This document shows, in pieces, positions 44,960-53,566 of a stretch of 64,000 nucleotides of DNA. Origin of the DNA: Brevundimonas sp. PAMC22021 (lineage in GTDB: Bacteria; Pseudomonadota; Alphaproteobacteria; Caulobacterales; Caulobacteraceae). Every line of letters begins with the position of its first letter. Positions within the stretch are counted from its first letter, which is position 1. Where the stretch lies: assembly GCF_019443405.1 (NCBI RefSeq), contig NZ_CP080376.1, positions 868,001 to 932,000 on the forward strand, read 5' to 3'. The notes beneath the pieces were generated by a model. That model was not told the DNA's origin and did not search any database. It saw nothing but the letters and a program-made list of their open reading frames with translations. Both the position numbers and the translations under genes were made by a program.

Positions 44960-46363
44960 TCAGAGCAGCACCACCGTGGCCAGGCCCAGGAAGATCAGGA
45001 AGCCAAAGAAATCTGTCGTCGCCGTGACAAAGACGGCCGAGGAGACCGCCGGGTCGAACTTCAGCTTCGAAAGCGTCAGCGGCGTCAACACGCCCACGGT
45101 CGCGGCGACCAGGAGGTTCAGCACCATGGCCGCGCCGATCACCGCGCCCATGCGCCAGTCGCCGGCCCACAATCCAGCCGCGACGCCGATCAGCGGCGCC
45201 AGCACCAAACCGTTGGCGCACCCGACCAGAAGCTCGCGCCAGAAGGTGCGCACCGCATTGGAGGCGTTCAGCTCACGCGTCGCCAGCGCCCGCACCGTGA
45301 CGGTCAGCGCCTGGGTGCCGGCGTTGCCGCCCAGGGCCGAGACGATGGGCATCAGCACGGCCAAGGCCACGATCTGCTGGATGGTGCCCTCGAACCAGCC
45401 GATCACGCTGGCCCCGAGGACCGCGGTGGCCAGGTTGATGGTCAGCCACGGCACGCGCCCGCGTACGATCTCCAGGACACTCGAGCCCCGGTCCTCGTCG
45501 GCGACGCCGGCCAGGCGCAGGATGTCCTCGCGGTTCTCCTGCTGGATGATGTTGACGATGTCATCGACGGTGATCTGGCCGACCAGGCGACCGGCCGCGT
45601 CCGTCACCGGCGCCGAGATCAGGTGGTACTTTTCGAAGATGTAGGCGACTTCTTCCTGGTCCTGGTCCACCGCGATGGCGTTCACCGGCTCCATCAGATC
45701 CGTCAGGTTCGTGTCGCGCGGGCTGCGCAACAGGCGGCTGATCGCCACCCCGCCGACCGGCTTGTTCAGCGGATCGACCACATAGACGTCGAAGAAGAGC
45801 TCGGGCAGGTCCTCGCCCTGGGCCCGGACGTGGTCGATGGTGTCGCCGACGCGCCAGAACTGCGGCGCGGCCATGACCTCGCGCTGCATCAGGCGGCCGG
45901 CGGAGTCCTCCTCGTAGCCCAAAGAGCTTTCGATGGCGGCGCGATCGACCTCGGGCATGGCGGCCAGCACGCGCTCGCGCTGGTCGTCCTCCAGGTCTTC
46001 GACGACGGCGGCGGCGTCGTCCGAATCCAGTTCCTGCAGCGCCTCGGCGAGGGTGGCGTTCGGAACCCGCTCCAGCACCTCCTCGCGGATGCCGTCGTCC
46101 AGCTCGGGCAGGGTCTCGGCCAGCAGTTCCGGCGGCAGCCACAGCACGACCACCGCCCGATGCTCGGCCGTCAGAAAGCCCATCAGGTCGGCGACGTCGG
46201 CGGGATGCAGGTCTTCCAGCAGCGAGCGAAGCCGCATGCCATCGCCATCATCGGCGGCGTCCACGACCTTTTCAACAAAGCCGGTGGTGAGGACATAGTC
46301 CTCGTCGAGAGCCGTGTGCTCCTCGACATCAACAGGAGGTTCGAGGGCTGCGGCGTCGCTCAT
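44960..46363 (-). CDS. mgtE: magnesium transporter MgtE
   Basis: 467 aa. It has the three expected parts: an N-domain (about 40-145; LLEDLHPADVADLMGFLTAE), two CBS domains (about 150-280; LMQREVMAAPQFWRV; YHLISAPVTDAAGRLVGQIT), and a C-terminal channel of five helices with the pore signature PIVSALGGNAGTQALTVTVR. The acidic N-domain and CBS pair act as Mg2+ sensors that gate the channel. No riboswitch is evident in the 60-odd bases before the upstream tRNA. Confidence 0.96.
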   Translation of the reverse strand: MSDAAALEPPVDVEEHTALDEDYVLTTGFVEKVVDAADDGDGMRLRSLLEDLHPADVADLMGFLTAEHRAVVVLWLPPELLAETLPELDDGIREEVLERVPNATLAEALQELDSDDAAAVVEDLEDDQRERVLAAMPEVDRAAIESSLGYEEDSAGRLMQREVMAAPQFWRVGDTIDHVRAQGEDLPELFFDVYVVDPLNKPVGGVAISRLLRSPRDTNLTDLMEPVNAIAVDQDQEEVAYIFEKYHLISAPVTDAAGRLVGQITVDDIVNIIQQENREDILRLAGVADEDRGSSVLEIVRGRVPWLTINLATAVLGASVIGWFEGTIQQIVALAVLMPIVSALGGNAGTQALTVTVRALATRELNASNAVRTFWRELLVGCANGLVLAPLIGVAAGLWAGDWRMGAVIGAAMVLNLLVAATVGVLTPLTLSKLKFDPAVSSAVFVTATTDFFGFLIFLGLATVVLL

Positions 46364-46427
46364 CGCGGTGGACCTCCCTCGAAAATGTCAGCCTGGTAGA
46401 GCCGAACGCTTATCCTGTTCCATCAGA

Positions 46428-46512
46428 TGGTGCGGTCGAGAAGACTCGAACTTCCACGGGTTGCCCCACAGCGACCTCAACGCTGCGCGTCTACCAATTC
46501 CGCCACGACCGC
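46428..46512 (-). tRNA. tRNA-Leu (GAG)
   Basis: 85 nt including encoded CCA. The acceptor GCGGTCG pairs with CGACCGC; the anticodon loop TTGAGGT between CAGCG and CGCTG gives GAG. It has a long variable arm, as expected for leucine. Confidence 0.95.
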
Positions 46513-46537
46513 TCGCATCGGAGCGGCGGCGAATAGA

Positions 46538-46667
46538 CGAGTGAGTGGCGGGTGTCTAGTGGCGAGTGGCTAGCGCCTTTGTGGATGGGGTTGTGGTGTT
46601 GGCCAGCCCGCACCAGCGAGGGAAAAAGGACGTCCTCGCCGCTCGCCACTCGTCACCCGTCACTCGA
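46538..46667. repeat. degenerate inverted repeat of GAGTGGCGAG/CTCGCCACTC type
   Basis: The left part (46538-46575) contains GAGTGGCGGGTG and AGTGGCGAGTGG. The right part (46639-46667) contains GCTCGCCACTCG and CACCCGTCACTCG, roughly the reverse complement. The two flank about 65 bp without a gene. It may be a mobile-repeat remnant or a dispersed intergenic palindrome. Confidence 0.5.
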
Positions 46668-46670
46668 TGA

Positions 46671-46922
46671 TCAGGCCGCGCCCGCCATGAAGTCGTAGAC
46701 GTCGGCGGGCCGCGTCACGGTGATGGCGATCCGATCGTCGCGAATCTCGATCTCGCCGCGCGCGACTGGATGGTTGTTGGCCAGGATCCAGACCTCGTCC
46801 TGCTCGGAGGCGTCCAGGGCGATCACCGCGCCGCGCCCCATGCGCAGCAGCTGGCTCATCGGCAGGACCGAGCGGCCCAGCACGACGGAAATCTCCACGT
46901 CGACGGCGTTGATCTGGCTCAA
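46671..46922 (-). CDS. FliN-like SpoA-domain protein (flagellar motor switch type)
   Basis: 83 aa from a TTG at 46922, the only in-frame start. Almost the whole protein is a SpoA domain as in Fli[69 protein letters not shown]. It lacks the N-terminal extension of full FliN and stands alone, next to a tRNA and divergent to lipB. It is a second FliN-type C-ring part or a stray paralogue. The family is clear, the role is not. Confidence 0.75.
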   Translation of the reverse strand: MSQINAVDVEISVVLGRSVLPMSQLLRMGRGAVIALDASEQDEVWILANNHPVARGEIEIRDDRIAITVTRPADVYDFMAGAA

Positions 46923-46999
46923 GAGACTGGTCTTCCGAAAGGACAGGCGAATGCCGCGCGACCTTGCGCCGCCGCCCCTCCATCCACATTGAAGCGTTT

Positions 47000-47731
47000 A
47001 TGCTTGCCGAGCCGTTAAGTCCCGACCTCCTGAAGCTGCACCGTGACGACGGGCAGGCCGTCGAATGGGTCGTGTCGCCCGGTCGCATTCCCTATCCCGA
47101 GGCCGTGGCCGAGATGGAGGCGCGGGCCGCCGCGATCGCGGCTGGCGAGGCGCGAGAGCGGGTGTGGCTGATCGAACACCCGCCGCTCTACACCGCCGGC
47201 GTGTCGGCGCGACCCGACGATCTGCTGCAGCCCGACCGATTCGAGGTGCACCAGACAGGGCGCGGCGGGCAGTTCACCTACCACGGGCCGGGCCAGCGCG
47301 TGGCCTATGTCATGCTGGACCTGAATCGGCGCGGGCGCGACGTGCGGGCCTTTGTACGCGGGCTTGAGCAGTGGATCATCGGCGCGCTGGCCGAGTTCGG
47401 CGTGGAGGCCGACGTGCGCGAGGGCCGCGTCGGCGTCTGGGTCGAGCGCAAGGGCCCCGGCTGGTCGCGCGAGGACAAGATCGCCGCCATCGGCGTCAAG
47501 GTCCGCAAATGGGTCAGCTTTCACGGCATCAGCCTGAACGTGGAGCCGGAGCTGGATCACTTCGGCGGGATCGTGCCCTGCGGCATCCAGGAGCATGGCG
47601 TCACCAGCCTGGTGGACCTGGGCGTGCCCGCCACCATGGACGAGGCGGACGAGGCGCTGCGGACCAGCTTCCGGCGCGTGTTCGGTGAGGCGGCGCCGGT
47701 GGAACTCCCGCCCGGCATGCCTATTTCATAG
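47000..47731 (+). CDS. lipB: octanoyltransferase LipB
   Basis: 243 aa from ATG 47000 ([17 protein letters not shown]). It transfers octanoyl from acyl-carrier protein to lipoyl domains. The active-site lysine lies in [20 protein letters not shown] and the catalytic cysteine in [26 protein letters not shown] and [20 protein letters not shown] are also typical. It is followed 2 bp later by msrB, so the two may form an operon. Confidence 0.95.
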   Translation: MLAEPLSPDLLKLHRDDGQAVEWVVSPGRIPYPEAVAEMEARAAAIAAGEARERVWLIEHPPLYTAGVSARPDDLLQPDRFEVHQTGRGGQFTYHGPGQRVAYVMLDLNRRGRDVRAFVRGLEQWIIGALAEFGVEADVREGRVGVWVERKGPGWSREDKIAAIGVKVRKWVSFHGISLNVEPELDHFGGIVPCGIQEHGVTSLVDLGVPATMDEADEALRTSFRRVFGEAAPVELPPGMPIS

Positions 47732-47733
47732 CC

Positions 47734-48225
47734 ATGACCGATCTTGCATCCCCTACGAAGACCCGCTCGGCCGCCGGCTATGACCTGACGCCGCCGAGCG
47801 ACGACGAGCGCGCGCGGCTGGAGGCGGCCCTCAGCCCCGAGGAGAAGCGGGTCTTGTTGGCCCACGGCACCGAGGCCCCGTTCTGCGGCACGCTGCTGGG
47901 CGAAAAGCGCGCCGGCGTCTTCTGCTGCCGCGAGTGCGGCCTTCCGCTGTTTCGCAGCCGCACCAAGTTCGAAAGCGGCACCGGCTGGCCCAGCTTTACC
48001 GAACCGGTCGACGAGGACCACGTGCTGGCGATCCGCGACACCAGCTACGGCATGGTGCGGATCGAGACGCGCTGCGCGCGCTGCGACAGCCACCAGGGCC
48101 ACGTCTTCCCGGATGGTCCGCCGCCGACGGGTGACCGCTATTGCATCAACTCGGTGGCGCTGGAGTTCGTGGCGGAGGGCGAAAGCCTGCCTGACCCTCT
48201 GCAGCGGGGCGACGGAACGGCCTGA
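47734..48225 (+). CDS. msrB: peptide-methionine (R)-S-oxide reductase
   Basis: 163 aa. It repairs R-methionine sulfoxide in proteins. The zinc site has two CxxC pairs (CCRECG; CARCDS), the substrate loop is FESGTGWPSFTEPV, and the catalytic cysteine is in GDRYCINSVALEF. The first 40 residues are a variable extension without a signal peptide, so the enzyme is cytoplasmic. It begins 2 bp after lipB. Confidence 0.96.
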   Translation: MTDLASPTKTRSAAGYDLTPPSDDERARLEAALSPEEKRVLLAHGTEAPFCGTLLGEKRAGVFCCRECGLPLFRSRTKFESGTGWPSFTEPVDEDHVLAIRDTSYGMVRIETRCARCDSHQGHVFPDGPPPTGDRYCINSVALEFVAEGESLPDPLQRGDGTA

Positions 48226-48271
48226 TGTTGGCCGTATTCGCTGTGGTAGATAGTCGGCGAAGGAGACGGTC

Positions 48272-48844
48272 ATGATCCTTGTTCTTGCGGCATTGGCGAG
48301 CCTCGCCGGCGACCCCGAAGGCGTGGTGACCACCGCGCGCGACGACACCGCCGCCCTGGCTCGCGCCATGAGCGCGCCCGAACCGGTGGTCACCGCCACC
48401 CCGACCAGCCAGGACGCGGCGCCGCACGACCTGACCACCGACGAGCAGATCAACCGCTGGCTGGCCAGCCGAGCCTCTTCCGACGCTGCGCCCTATGCCG
48501 AAGACGATCTGGTCGGCGCGCCGGAAGAGCGAAAGATGCACGGCGTCGTCTCGGCCGGTATCGGCACGGGCGGCTACCGCAGCTTCGGCGCGGCCGTGAC
48601 GATGCCGATCGGCGATCAGGCGGACCTCACGGTCGCCTATAGCGAGGGTCGAAACCTGCCGTACGGCTACGGCTATGGCGGCTTCGATGGCTATGGCTAT
48701 GGCCGCCACGGTGGCTTCGGATACGATCACCAGCGCGTCGGTCGCAGTCGCAGCGTCGCCGTGGGCCTCGACTGGAGCAACAGCCGAGACCGGCGCGACG
48801 AGCCCTGGCGCGAGCAGCGGCTCGAATCGATGCTGAACGACTGA
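48272..48844 (+). CDS. hypothetical secreted protein with Gly/Tyr-rich segment
   Basis: 190 aa with a short hydrophobic start (MILVLAALASLAG) that is a plausible signal. The middle (DLTTDEQINRWLASRASSD) is charged. The part GVVSAGIGTGGYRSFGAAVT to LTVAYSEGRN looks like beta strands of an outer-membrane-type sheet. A YGYGYGGFDGYGYGRHGGFG segment follows. The C-terminus is Arg-rich. GGAGA lies upstream of the ATG. No family recognised. Confidence 0.75.
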   Translation: MILVLAALASLAGDPEGVVTTARDDTAALARAMSAPEPVVTATPTSQDAAPHDLTTDEQINRWLASRASSDAAPYAEDDLVGAPEERKMHGVVSAGIGTGGYRSFGAAVTMPIGDQADLTVAYSEGRNLPYGYGYGGFDGYGYGRHGGFGYDHQRVGRSRSVAVGLDWSNSRDRRDEPWREQRLESMLND

Positions 48845-48875
48845 TTCCAAAGGTCACGCTCGGGGGAGTACTGAC

Positions 48876-49307
48876 ATGTCTCGATCCATTTCGCTGGCCT
48901 GCGCGGCCCTTTTGCTTGCCGTTGGCGCAGGCGCGGCCGTAGCTCAAACGCGCGCCGCCAGCCTGGACGTGCGAACGCCGGGTCTGACGGCCGAGGGATC
49001 GGTGGTGGTCGCTATCTTCGACAAGGAAGCCGACTGGAAGGCGCGCGATCGTCCCGTTCGCACCCAGAAGGTCGCGGCCGGCCCCAACAGCCGTCTTCGC
49101 ATCGAGGGCCTGCAGCCTGGCCGCTATGGGCTGATGGTCTTTCACGACAAGAACAACGACGGCCGCCTGAACACCTGGCCGATCGGCATGCCGAGCGAGC
49201 CGTATGGCTTCTCAAACAATGCTCGGGGGCGTTTCGGCCCGGCGTCGTGGCAGGCCGCCTCCTTTGAGGTGCGCGGCGACAGCGTTCAGACGTTGCGCCT
49301 GCGCTGA
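48876..49307 (+). CDS. DUF2141 family secreted protein
   Basis: 143 aa with a Sec signal (LACAALLLAVGAGAAVAQ). The domain matches DUF2141: EGSVVVAIFDKEADWKA, LRIEGLQPGRYGLMVFHDKN, NDGRLNTWPIGMPSEPYGFS, NNARGRFGPASWQAASFEV. The DKNNDG stretch looks calcium-binding. The 3' end overlaps the convergent crtX by 22 bp. Genes of this family often lie near carotenoid genes in related bacteria, as I recall; the role is unknown. Confidence 0.85.
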   Translation: MSRSISLACAALLLAVGAGAAVAQTRAASLDVRTPGLTAEGSVVVAIFDKEADWKARDRPVRTQKVAAGPNSRLRIEGLQPGRYGLMVFHDKNNDGRLNTWPIGMPSEPYGFSNNARGRFGPASWQAASFEVRGDSVQTLRLR

Positions 49308-50563
49308 GCCAGGGCTTCCAGGCGCTGAATTGCGGGTCCGCTCTCGTCTCCCAGCGCCTTGATGGACGCGGACAGGCGTTGCGCGGCCTCGGCATAGGTC
49401 GGGTTCTGTAGCACGCGCACCACGGCTCGGCGGATCGCTGTGGTGGACGACCAGCGGGACACGCGCACGCCCGCGCCGCGCTCTGTCAGGCGCCGGGCGT
49501 TCTCGGGATGATCCCGGCCCATGGGGACGCAAACGACCGGCACGCCGTGCAGGATCGGCCGCAACAGCGTGCCATGGCCGCCGTGCGAGATGACGGCCGC
49601 GCATCTTGGGACCAGCCGATCATGCGGGGCGCTCTCGACCACCGTGACGTTGGCGGCCGACGGCAGATCACTCGGGCGCACCGCAGGACCCGTGGTGACG
49701 ATGCCGTGCACCGGCAGCTTCGACAGCGCCTTGATGCAGCGCGCCATGATCCTGCGCTGATCCTGGAAGGTCGTGCTGAAGGAAATCAGCACGTTGGGCG
49801 CGGTTCTGCTGACGAGGTGTTCGATCGAGGCGTCCTCGACCCACGCCGGCTGATCCAGCAGCGGGCCGCAGTAGGCGAACGGCTCGGGCGGTGGGCTTTC
49901 GCCGAAGTCGAAGGCCGCGCTGGTGGCCAGCACGATCAGGTCGGCGGCCTTCAGCTGTTCCATCACATGCGCGAGCGGCGGTATGCCCAGCGCGGCGCGC
50001 GCCCGGTTCAGGTCGGCGAGCCCCACGTCGTAGAAGCCCGCGATCATGCCTCGCGCCGACTGTTCTCGCCGCTGTTCAAAGGTCGTGCGCGCGGGCGCGA
50101 AGCCCGGCCCGAACGGCGGCACGTCGGCGCGTGTCGGCAGGCTCCAGACATTGGCCGACAAGAAGGCGAGCGGTGCTGCGGCGGCTTCGGCGGCGGCGGC
50201 TACGCCCAGCAGCAGTTCGTTGGAAACCATTACGTCCGGCTGGAATTCGGCGATCAGGTCCTGCGCATCCAGCGCATAGGCCTCCGCCGGGCCGGTCATG
50301 ACCGCCTTGCACACCGCCTTGACCACGGCGGGCGGCCAGATGTGTCGCCAATCCTGCAGCGGGTCGTCGGCGCGCCCGCCGGCCGAGCGATTCGGCGCGC
50401 GACCCCACGTCCTGAACGTCAGTCCCGCGCGCTCCGCCGCCATCCGATTCGCCTGATCCGAGACGAACAGCACCTCGTGACCGCGCGCCCGCAGCAGAGT
50501 GGCGAACTTGATGGCCGGGGCGACATGGCCGCCGCCCTCGAAGGTGGTGAAAAGAAAGCGCAC
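49286..50563 (-). CDS. crtX: glycosyltransferase, probable zeaxanthin glucosyltransferase CrtX
   Basis: 425 aa, GTG start with GAGG upstream. It is a GT1/UGT-fold enzyme: N-terminal FTTFEGGGHVAPAIKFATLL and the C-terminal donor signature AAVISHGGHGTLLRPILHGV, VVCVPMGRDHPENARRL. Among carotenoid genes the natural assignment is CrtX, which glucosylates hydroxyl groups of zeaxanthin. Glycosylation of another lipid or polyketide cannot be excluded from sequence. It diverges from crtZ across 85 bp. Confidence 0.82.
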   Translation of the reverse strand: MRFLFTTFEGGGHVAPAIKFATLLRARGHEVLFVSDQANRMAAERAGLTFRTWGRAPNRSAGGRADDPLQDWRHIWPPAVVKAVCKAVMTGPAEAYALDAQDLIAEFQPDVMVSNELLLGVAAAAEAAAAPLAFLSANVWSLPTRADVPPFGPGFAPARTTFEQRREQSARGMIAGFYDVGLADLNRARAALGIPPLAHVMEQLKAADLIVLATSAAFDFGESPPPEPFAYCGPLLDQPAWVEDASIEHLVSRTAPNVLISFSTTFQDQRRIMARCIKALSKLPVHGIVTTGPAVRPSDLPSAANVTVVESAPHDRLVPRCAAVISHGGHGTLLRPILHGVPVVCVPMGRDHPENARRLTERGAGVRVSRWSSTTAIRRAVVRVLQNPTYAEAAQRLSASIKALGDESGPAIQRLEALAQRRRNV

Positions 50564-50648
50564 GCGACCTCAACGCCAGTTCGCGGCCGCTGCGTCAACA
50601 AGAACGGCGCCGCTCGGTTTATGCCCGCGGATGGCGTAAGCTGGCGCC

Positions 50649-51149
50649 ATGTCGGAATGGCTGATCAACACCGCCTGTTTTCTGGGCGCGCTCGTGGGCA
50701 TGGAGTGGGTGGCCTGGGCGACCCACCGCTACGTCATGCACGGGCCGCTGTGGGTGCTGCATCGTTCGCATCACGAGCCGAGGCACGGCGCGTTCGAGTT
50801 GAACGACCTGTTCGCCGTGATCTTCGCCGGCATGGCCATCGGCCTGTTCGCGCTGGGGTCGGCGATGGACCAGCCATGGATGTTCTGGACGGCGGCTGGG
50901 ATCACCGCCTATGGCGCGCTCTACGCCCTGGTGCACGACGGCCTGGTGCACCAGCGATGGCCGTTCCGCTACACGCCGCGCAAGGGCTACTTCAAGCGGC
51001 TGGTGCAGGCGCACCGGATGCACCATGCGGTCAAGGGCAAGGAGGACGGCGTCTCGTTCGGCTTCCTGCTGCCCGGCGATGTGCGCCGTTTCTCGGCGGA
51101 GCTGCGTCAGCGACGTGTCGAGCGCGCCGGATCAGATCCGCGACCATAG
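50649..51149 (+). CDS. crtZ: beta-carotene hydroxylase CrtZ
   Basis: 166 aa, four membrane spans. The di-iron histidine clusters are all visible: ATHRYVMHG (about 25-32), HRSHH (38-42), HDGLVH (about 97) and HRMHH (about 122). It adds 3-hydroxyls to beta-carotene, giving zeaxanthin. It is transcribed opposite to crtX and crtB, and its 3' end overlaps crtB by 18 bp. Confidence 0.96.
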   Translation: MSEWLINTACFLGALVGMEWVAWATHRYVMHGPLWVLHRSHHEPRHGAFELNDLFAVIFAGMAIGLFALGSAMDQPWMFWTAAGITAYGALYALVHDGLVHQRWPFRYTPRKGYFKRLVQAHRMHHAVKGKEDGVSFGFLLPGDVRRFSAELRQRRVERAGSDPRP

Positions 51150-52061
51150 CGGCTGGCGTGGCGGCAGGGGCGTCAGCTTCTCCATCCGGCTCCATAGCGC
51201 CACCAGCGTCCCCCGCAGCACCAGGAACAGCTTGATCCGACGCGGCACCGTCATGCGGGCGTCCAAGGCGTGGGGACCGGCGCGGCGGATGCGGCGGCCG
51301 ATCTCGCGATAGACGCCCCGAGCCGCCGCTGTCGCCAAGGCCGCACGGAAGGGCAGGGCGCGAAGGCCTGCGCGGGAGGAGGCGTAATAGACCTCCGCAA
51401 GGTCCAGAAGCTCCAACGCCGCCTGGAACACCGCCTCGCGCCGCGCCTGCGTCAGGGCGGCGGGGTTCGCCGGCGCGCCGGCGCGAGCCAGCGTCTGTTC
51501 GGGCACATAGAGGCGGCCGGCCTCGGCGTCCTCCATGATGTCGCGCACGATGTTGGTCAGCTGGAAGGCGAGGCCGAGGTCCTGCGCGCGGCGCAGCACG
51601 GGCGTCGTGGTCGCGCCCATGATCGCGGCCATCATCACGCCCACGACACCGGCGACGCCCCAGCAGTACTCCAGCAGTTCGTCGGTGGTGCGATAGCGGC
51701 GCTCCTCCACGTCCATGGCGAAGCCGTCCAGCAGTTCCTGCGGCCACTGGTTATCGAGCGCGTGGTGCGAGGCGACCCGCTCCAGCGCCTGGAACGGCGG
51801 CTCGGCCGTCGGCTCGCCGGCCATGGCCTTGCGGGTCAGGACGCGCAGGCGTTGCAGCCGCGCCAGCCGTTCGTCGCGGGTCATCGGCTGGAAGCCGTGG
51901 CCCAGCTCCTGGCCGTCGATCTCGTCGTCGCAATAGCGGCACCAGGCGTAGAGCGCCCAGACGTCTTCACGCAGCGGCCGGTCGAACAGGCGGGTGGCGG
52001 CGCGAAAGCTGGCGGAGCCCTGCGCCATCGTCTCGCGGCTTTGCTGGACGATCTGGTCCAT
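51132..52061 (-). CDS. crtB: phytoene synthase
   Basis: 309 aa. It joins two geranylgeranyl diphosphates to phytoene. The two Asp-rich motifs are CRYCDDEIDG (about 41-50) and VRDIMEDAEAGRLYVP, with the family pattern LTNIVRDI. It starts 2 bp after the crtI stop, in the operon crtY-crtI-crtB. The GGPP synthase gene crtE is not in this window. Confidence 0.96.
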   Translation of the reverse strand: MDQIVQQSRETMAQGSASFRAATRLFDRPLREDVWALYAWCRYCDDEIDGQELGHGFQPMTRDERLARLQRLRVLTRKAMAGEPTAEPPFQALERVASHHALDNQWPQELLDGFAMDVEERRYRTTDELLEYCWGVAGVVGVMMAAIMGATTTPVLRRAQDLGLAFQLTNIVRDIMEDAEAGRLYVPEQTLARAGAPANPAALTQARREAVFQAALELLDLAEVYYASSRAGLRALPFRAALATAAARGVYREIGRRIRRAGPHALDARMTVPRRIKLFLVLRGTLVALWSRMEKLTPLPPRQPLWSRI

Positions 52062-52063
52062 GG

Positions 52064-53566
52064 TCAGGCGGCCTCGGCCGGAGCGACGGCCGGGAAGTCC
52101 TCGGCGATGACCGAGGCCGTGGCCTTGGCCGATCCCACCACCCCGGGCACGCCCGCGCCCGGATGAGTCCCGGCGCCGACGAAGTAGACGTTGCCGAGCA
52201 CGTCGTCGCGATTATGGACGCGGAAATAGGCGCTCTGCGTCAGGATCGGCTCCAGGGAGAAGGCCGAGCCCAGATGCGCGCCGAGTTCGGTCTTGAAGTC
52301 GGCGGGCGTGAAGGTCCGCATTGTGACCAGGTTGTCGCGCAGCCCCGGAATGGCGCGGCGTTCCAGCGCCTCCAGGATGCGGTCGGCGTATTTGGGTCCT
52401 TCGACGGCCCAGTCGATATCCTGCGTCAGGTTCGGCACCGGCGACAGGACGTAGTAGCCGCTGCAGCCCTCCGGCGCGAGCGAGGGATCGGTGACGCTGG
52501 GGGCGTGCAGATAGAGCGAGAAGTCCTCCCGCAGCGGCTTGGCCCCACAGATTGAATCGACCAGCGCCTTGTATTCCGGTCCGAACAGGATGGTGTGGTG
52601 CTTCATGTCCGCGGGCGCGGGCGCCTTCAGGCCGAAATAGACCACGAACAGCGACATGGAGAAGCGACGCTTCTTGAGTCCGGCCGCCGCCTTCTTGCCC
52701 CGTCCGCTTTCGCCCAGCAGGCGATCGTAGGTGTGAACCACATCGCCGTTGGAGGCGACCAGATCGGCGCGCAGCACCTCGCCTCCGGCCAGGCGCACGC
52801 CCACTGCGCGATTGTTCTCTACCAGGATCTGCTCTGCCGGGCTCGAGGTGCGAAGAACGCCGCCCAAGTCGCTGAAAAGGCGCGCCATGCCGTCCACCAA
52901 GGCGCCGGTGCCGCCGCGCGGGAACCACACGCCCCATTTGCGCTCCAGCGCATGGATTAGGGCGTAGATGGATGAGGCGGAGAACGGGTTGCCGCCCACC
53001 AGCAGGGTGTGAAAGCTGAGCGCCTGACGCAGATGCTCGTCCTTCACGAAGGTGGACACCATCGAATAGACGCTGCGCCAGGCCTGAAGGCCGACCAGTT
53101 GCGGCGCAGCCCGCATCATGCTGCCGACGGTCATGAAGGGCACGTGGCCGAGCTTCAGATAGCCTTCCTCGAACACGGCGGTCGAATAGTCGAGGAAGCG
53201 GCGATAACCGTCCACGTCGTCCGGGTTCATGGAGGCGATCTGGCGATCCAGTTCGGCCTGATCGTTGACGTAGTCGAACGACGCGCCGTCGTCCCACAGC
53301 AGGCGGTAGAAGGGCGTGATCGGCAGGAGTTCGACGTAGTCCGACAGCTTGCGGCCGGACAGGGCGAACAGTTCCTCCAGGCAGGAGGGGTCGGTGATGA
53401 CCGTCGGGCCGGCGTCGAAGGTGAAGCCGTCCTGCTGGTAGACGTAGGCCCGGCCGCCGGGGCGATCGCGCGCTTCGACCAGCGTCACCTGGTGCCCCGC
53501 CGACTGCAGCCGAATGGCGAGGGCCAGACCGCCGAAGCCGGCGCCGATGACAACTGCGTCAGCCAT
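52064..53566 (-). CDS. crtI: phytoene desaturase (bacterial CrtI type)
   Basis: 500 aa from ATG 53566 (MADAVVIGAGFGGLALAIRL), which begins at the FAD-binding fold; an upstream frame start is not needed. Further hallmarks are RDRPGGRAYVYQQDGFTFDA, GPTVITDP and the C-terminal FVGAGTHPGAGVPGVVGSAK. It converts phytoene to lycopene. It overlaps crtY by 8 bp and precedes crtB by 2 bp. Confidence 0.97.
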   Translation of the reverse strand: MADAVVIGAGFGGLALAIRLQSAGHQVTLVEARDRPGGRAYVYQQDGFTFDAGPTVITDPSCLEELFALSGRKLSDYVELLPITPFYRLLWDDGASFDYVNDQAELDRQIASMNPDDVDGYRRFLDYSTAVFEEGYLKLGHVPFMTVGSMMRAAPQLVGLQAWRSVYSMVSTFVKDEHLRQALSFHTLLVGGNPFSASSIYALIHALERKWGVWFPRGGTGALVDGMARLFSDLGGVLRTSSPAEQILVENNRAVGVRLAGGEVLRADLVASNGDVVHTYDRLLGESGRGKKAAAGLKKRRFSMSLFVVYFGLKAPAPADMKHHTILFGPEYKALVDSICGAKPLREDFSLYLHAPSVTDPSLAPEGCSGYYVLSPVPNLTQDIDWAVEGPKYADRILEALERRAIPGLRDNLVTMRTFTPADFKTELGAHLGSAFSLEPILTQSAYFRVHNRDDVLGNVYFVGAGTHPGAGVPGVVGSAKATASVIAEDFPAVAPAEAA

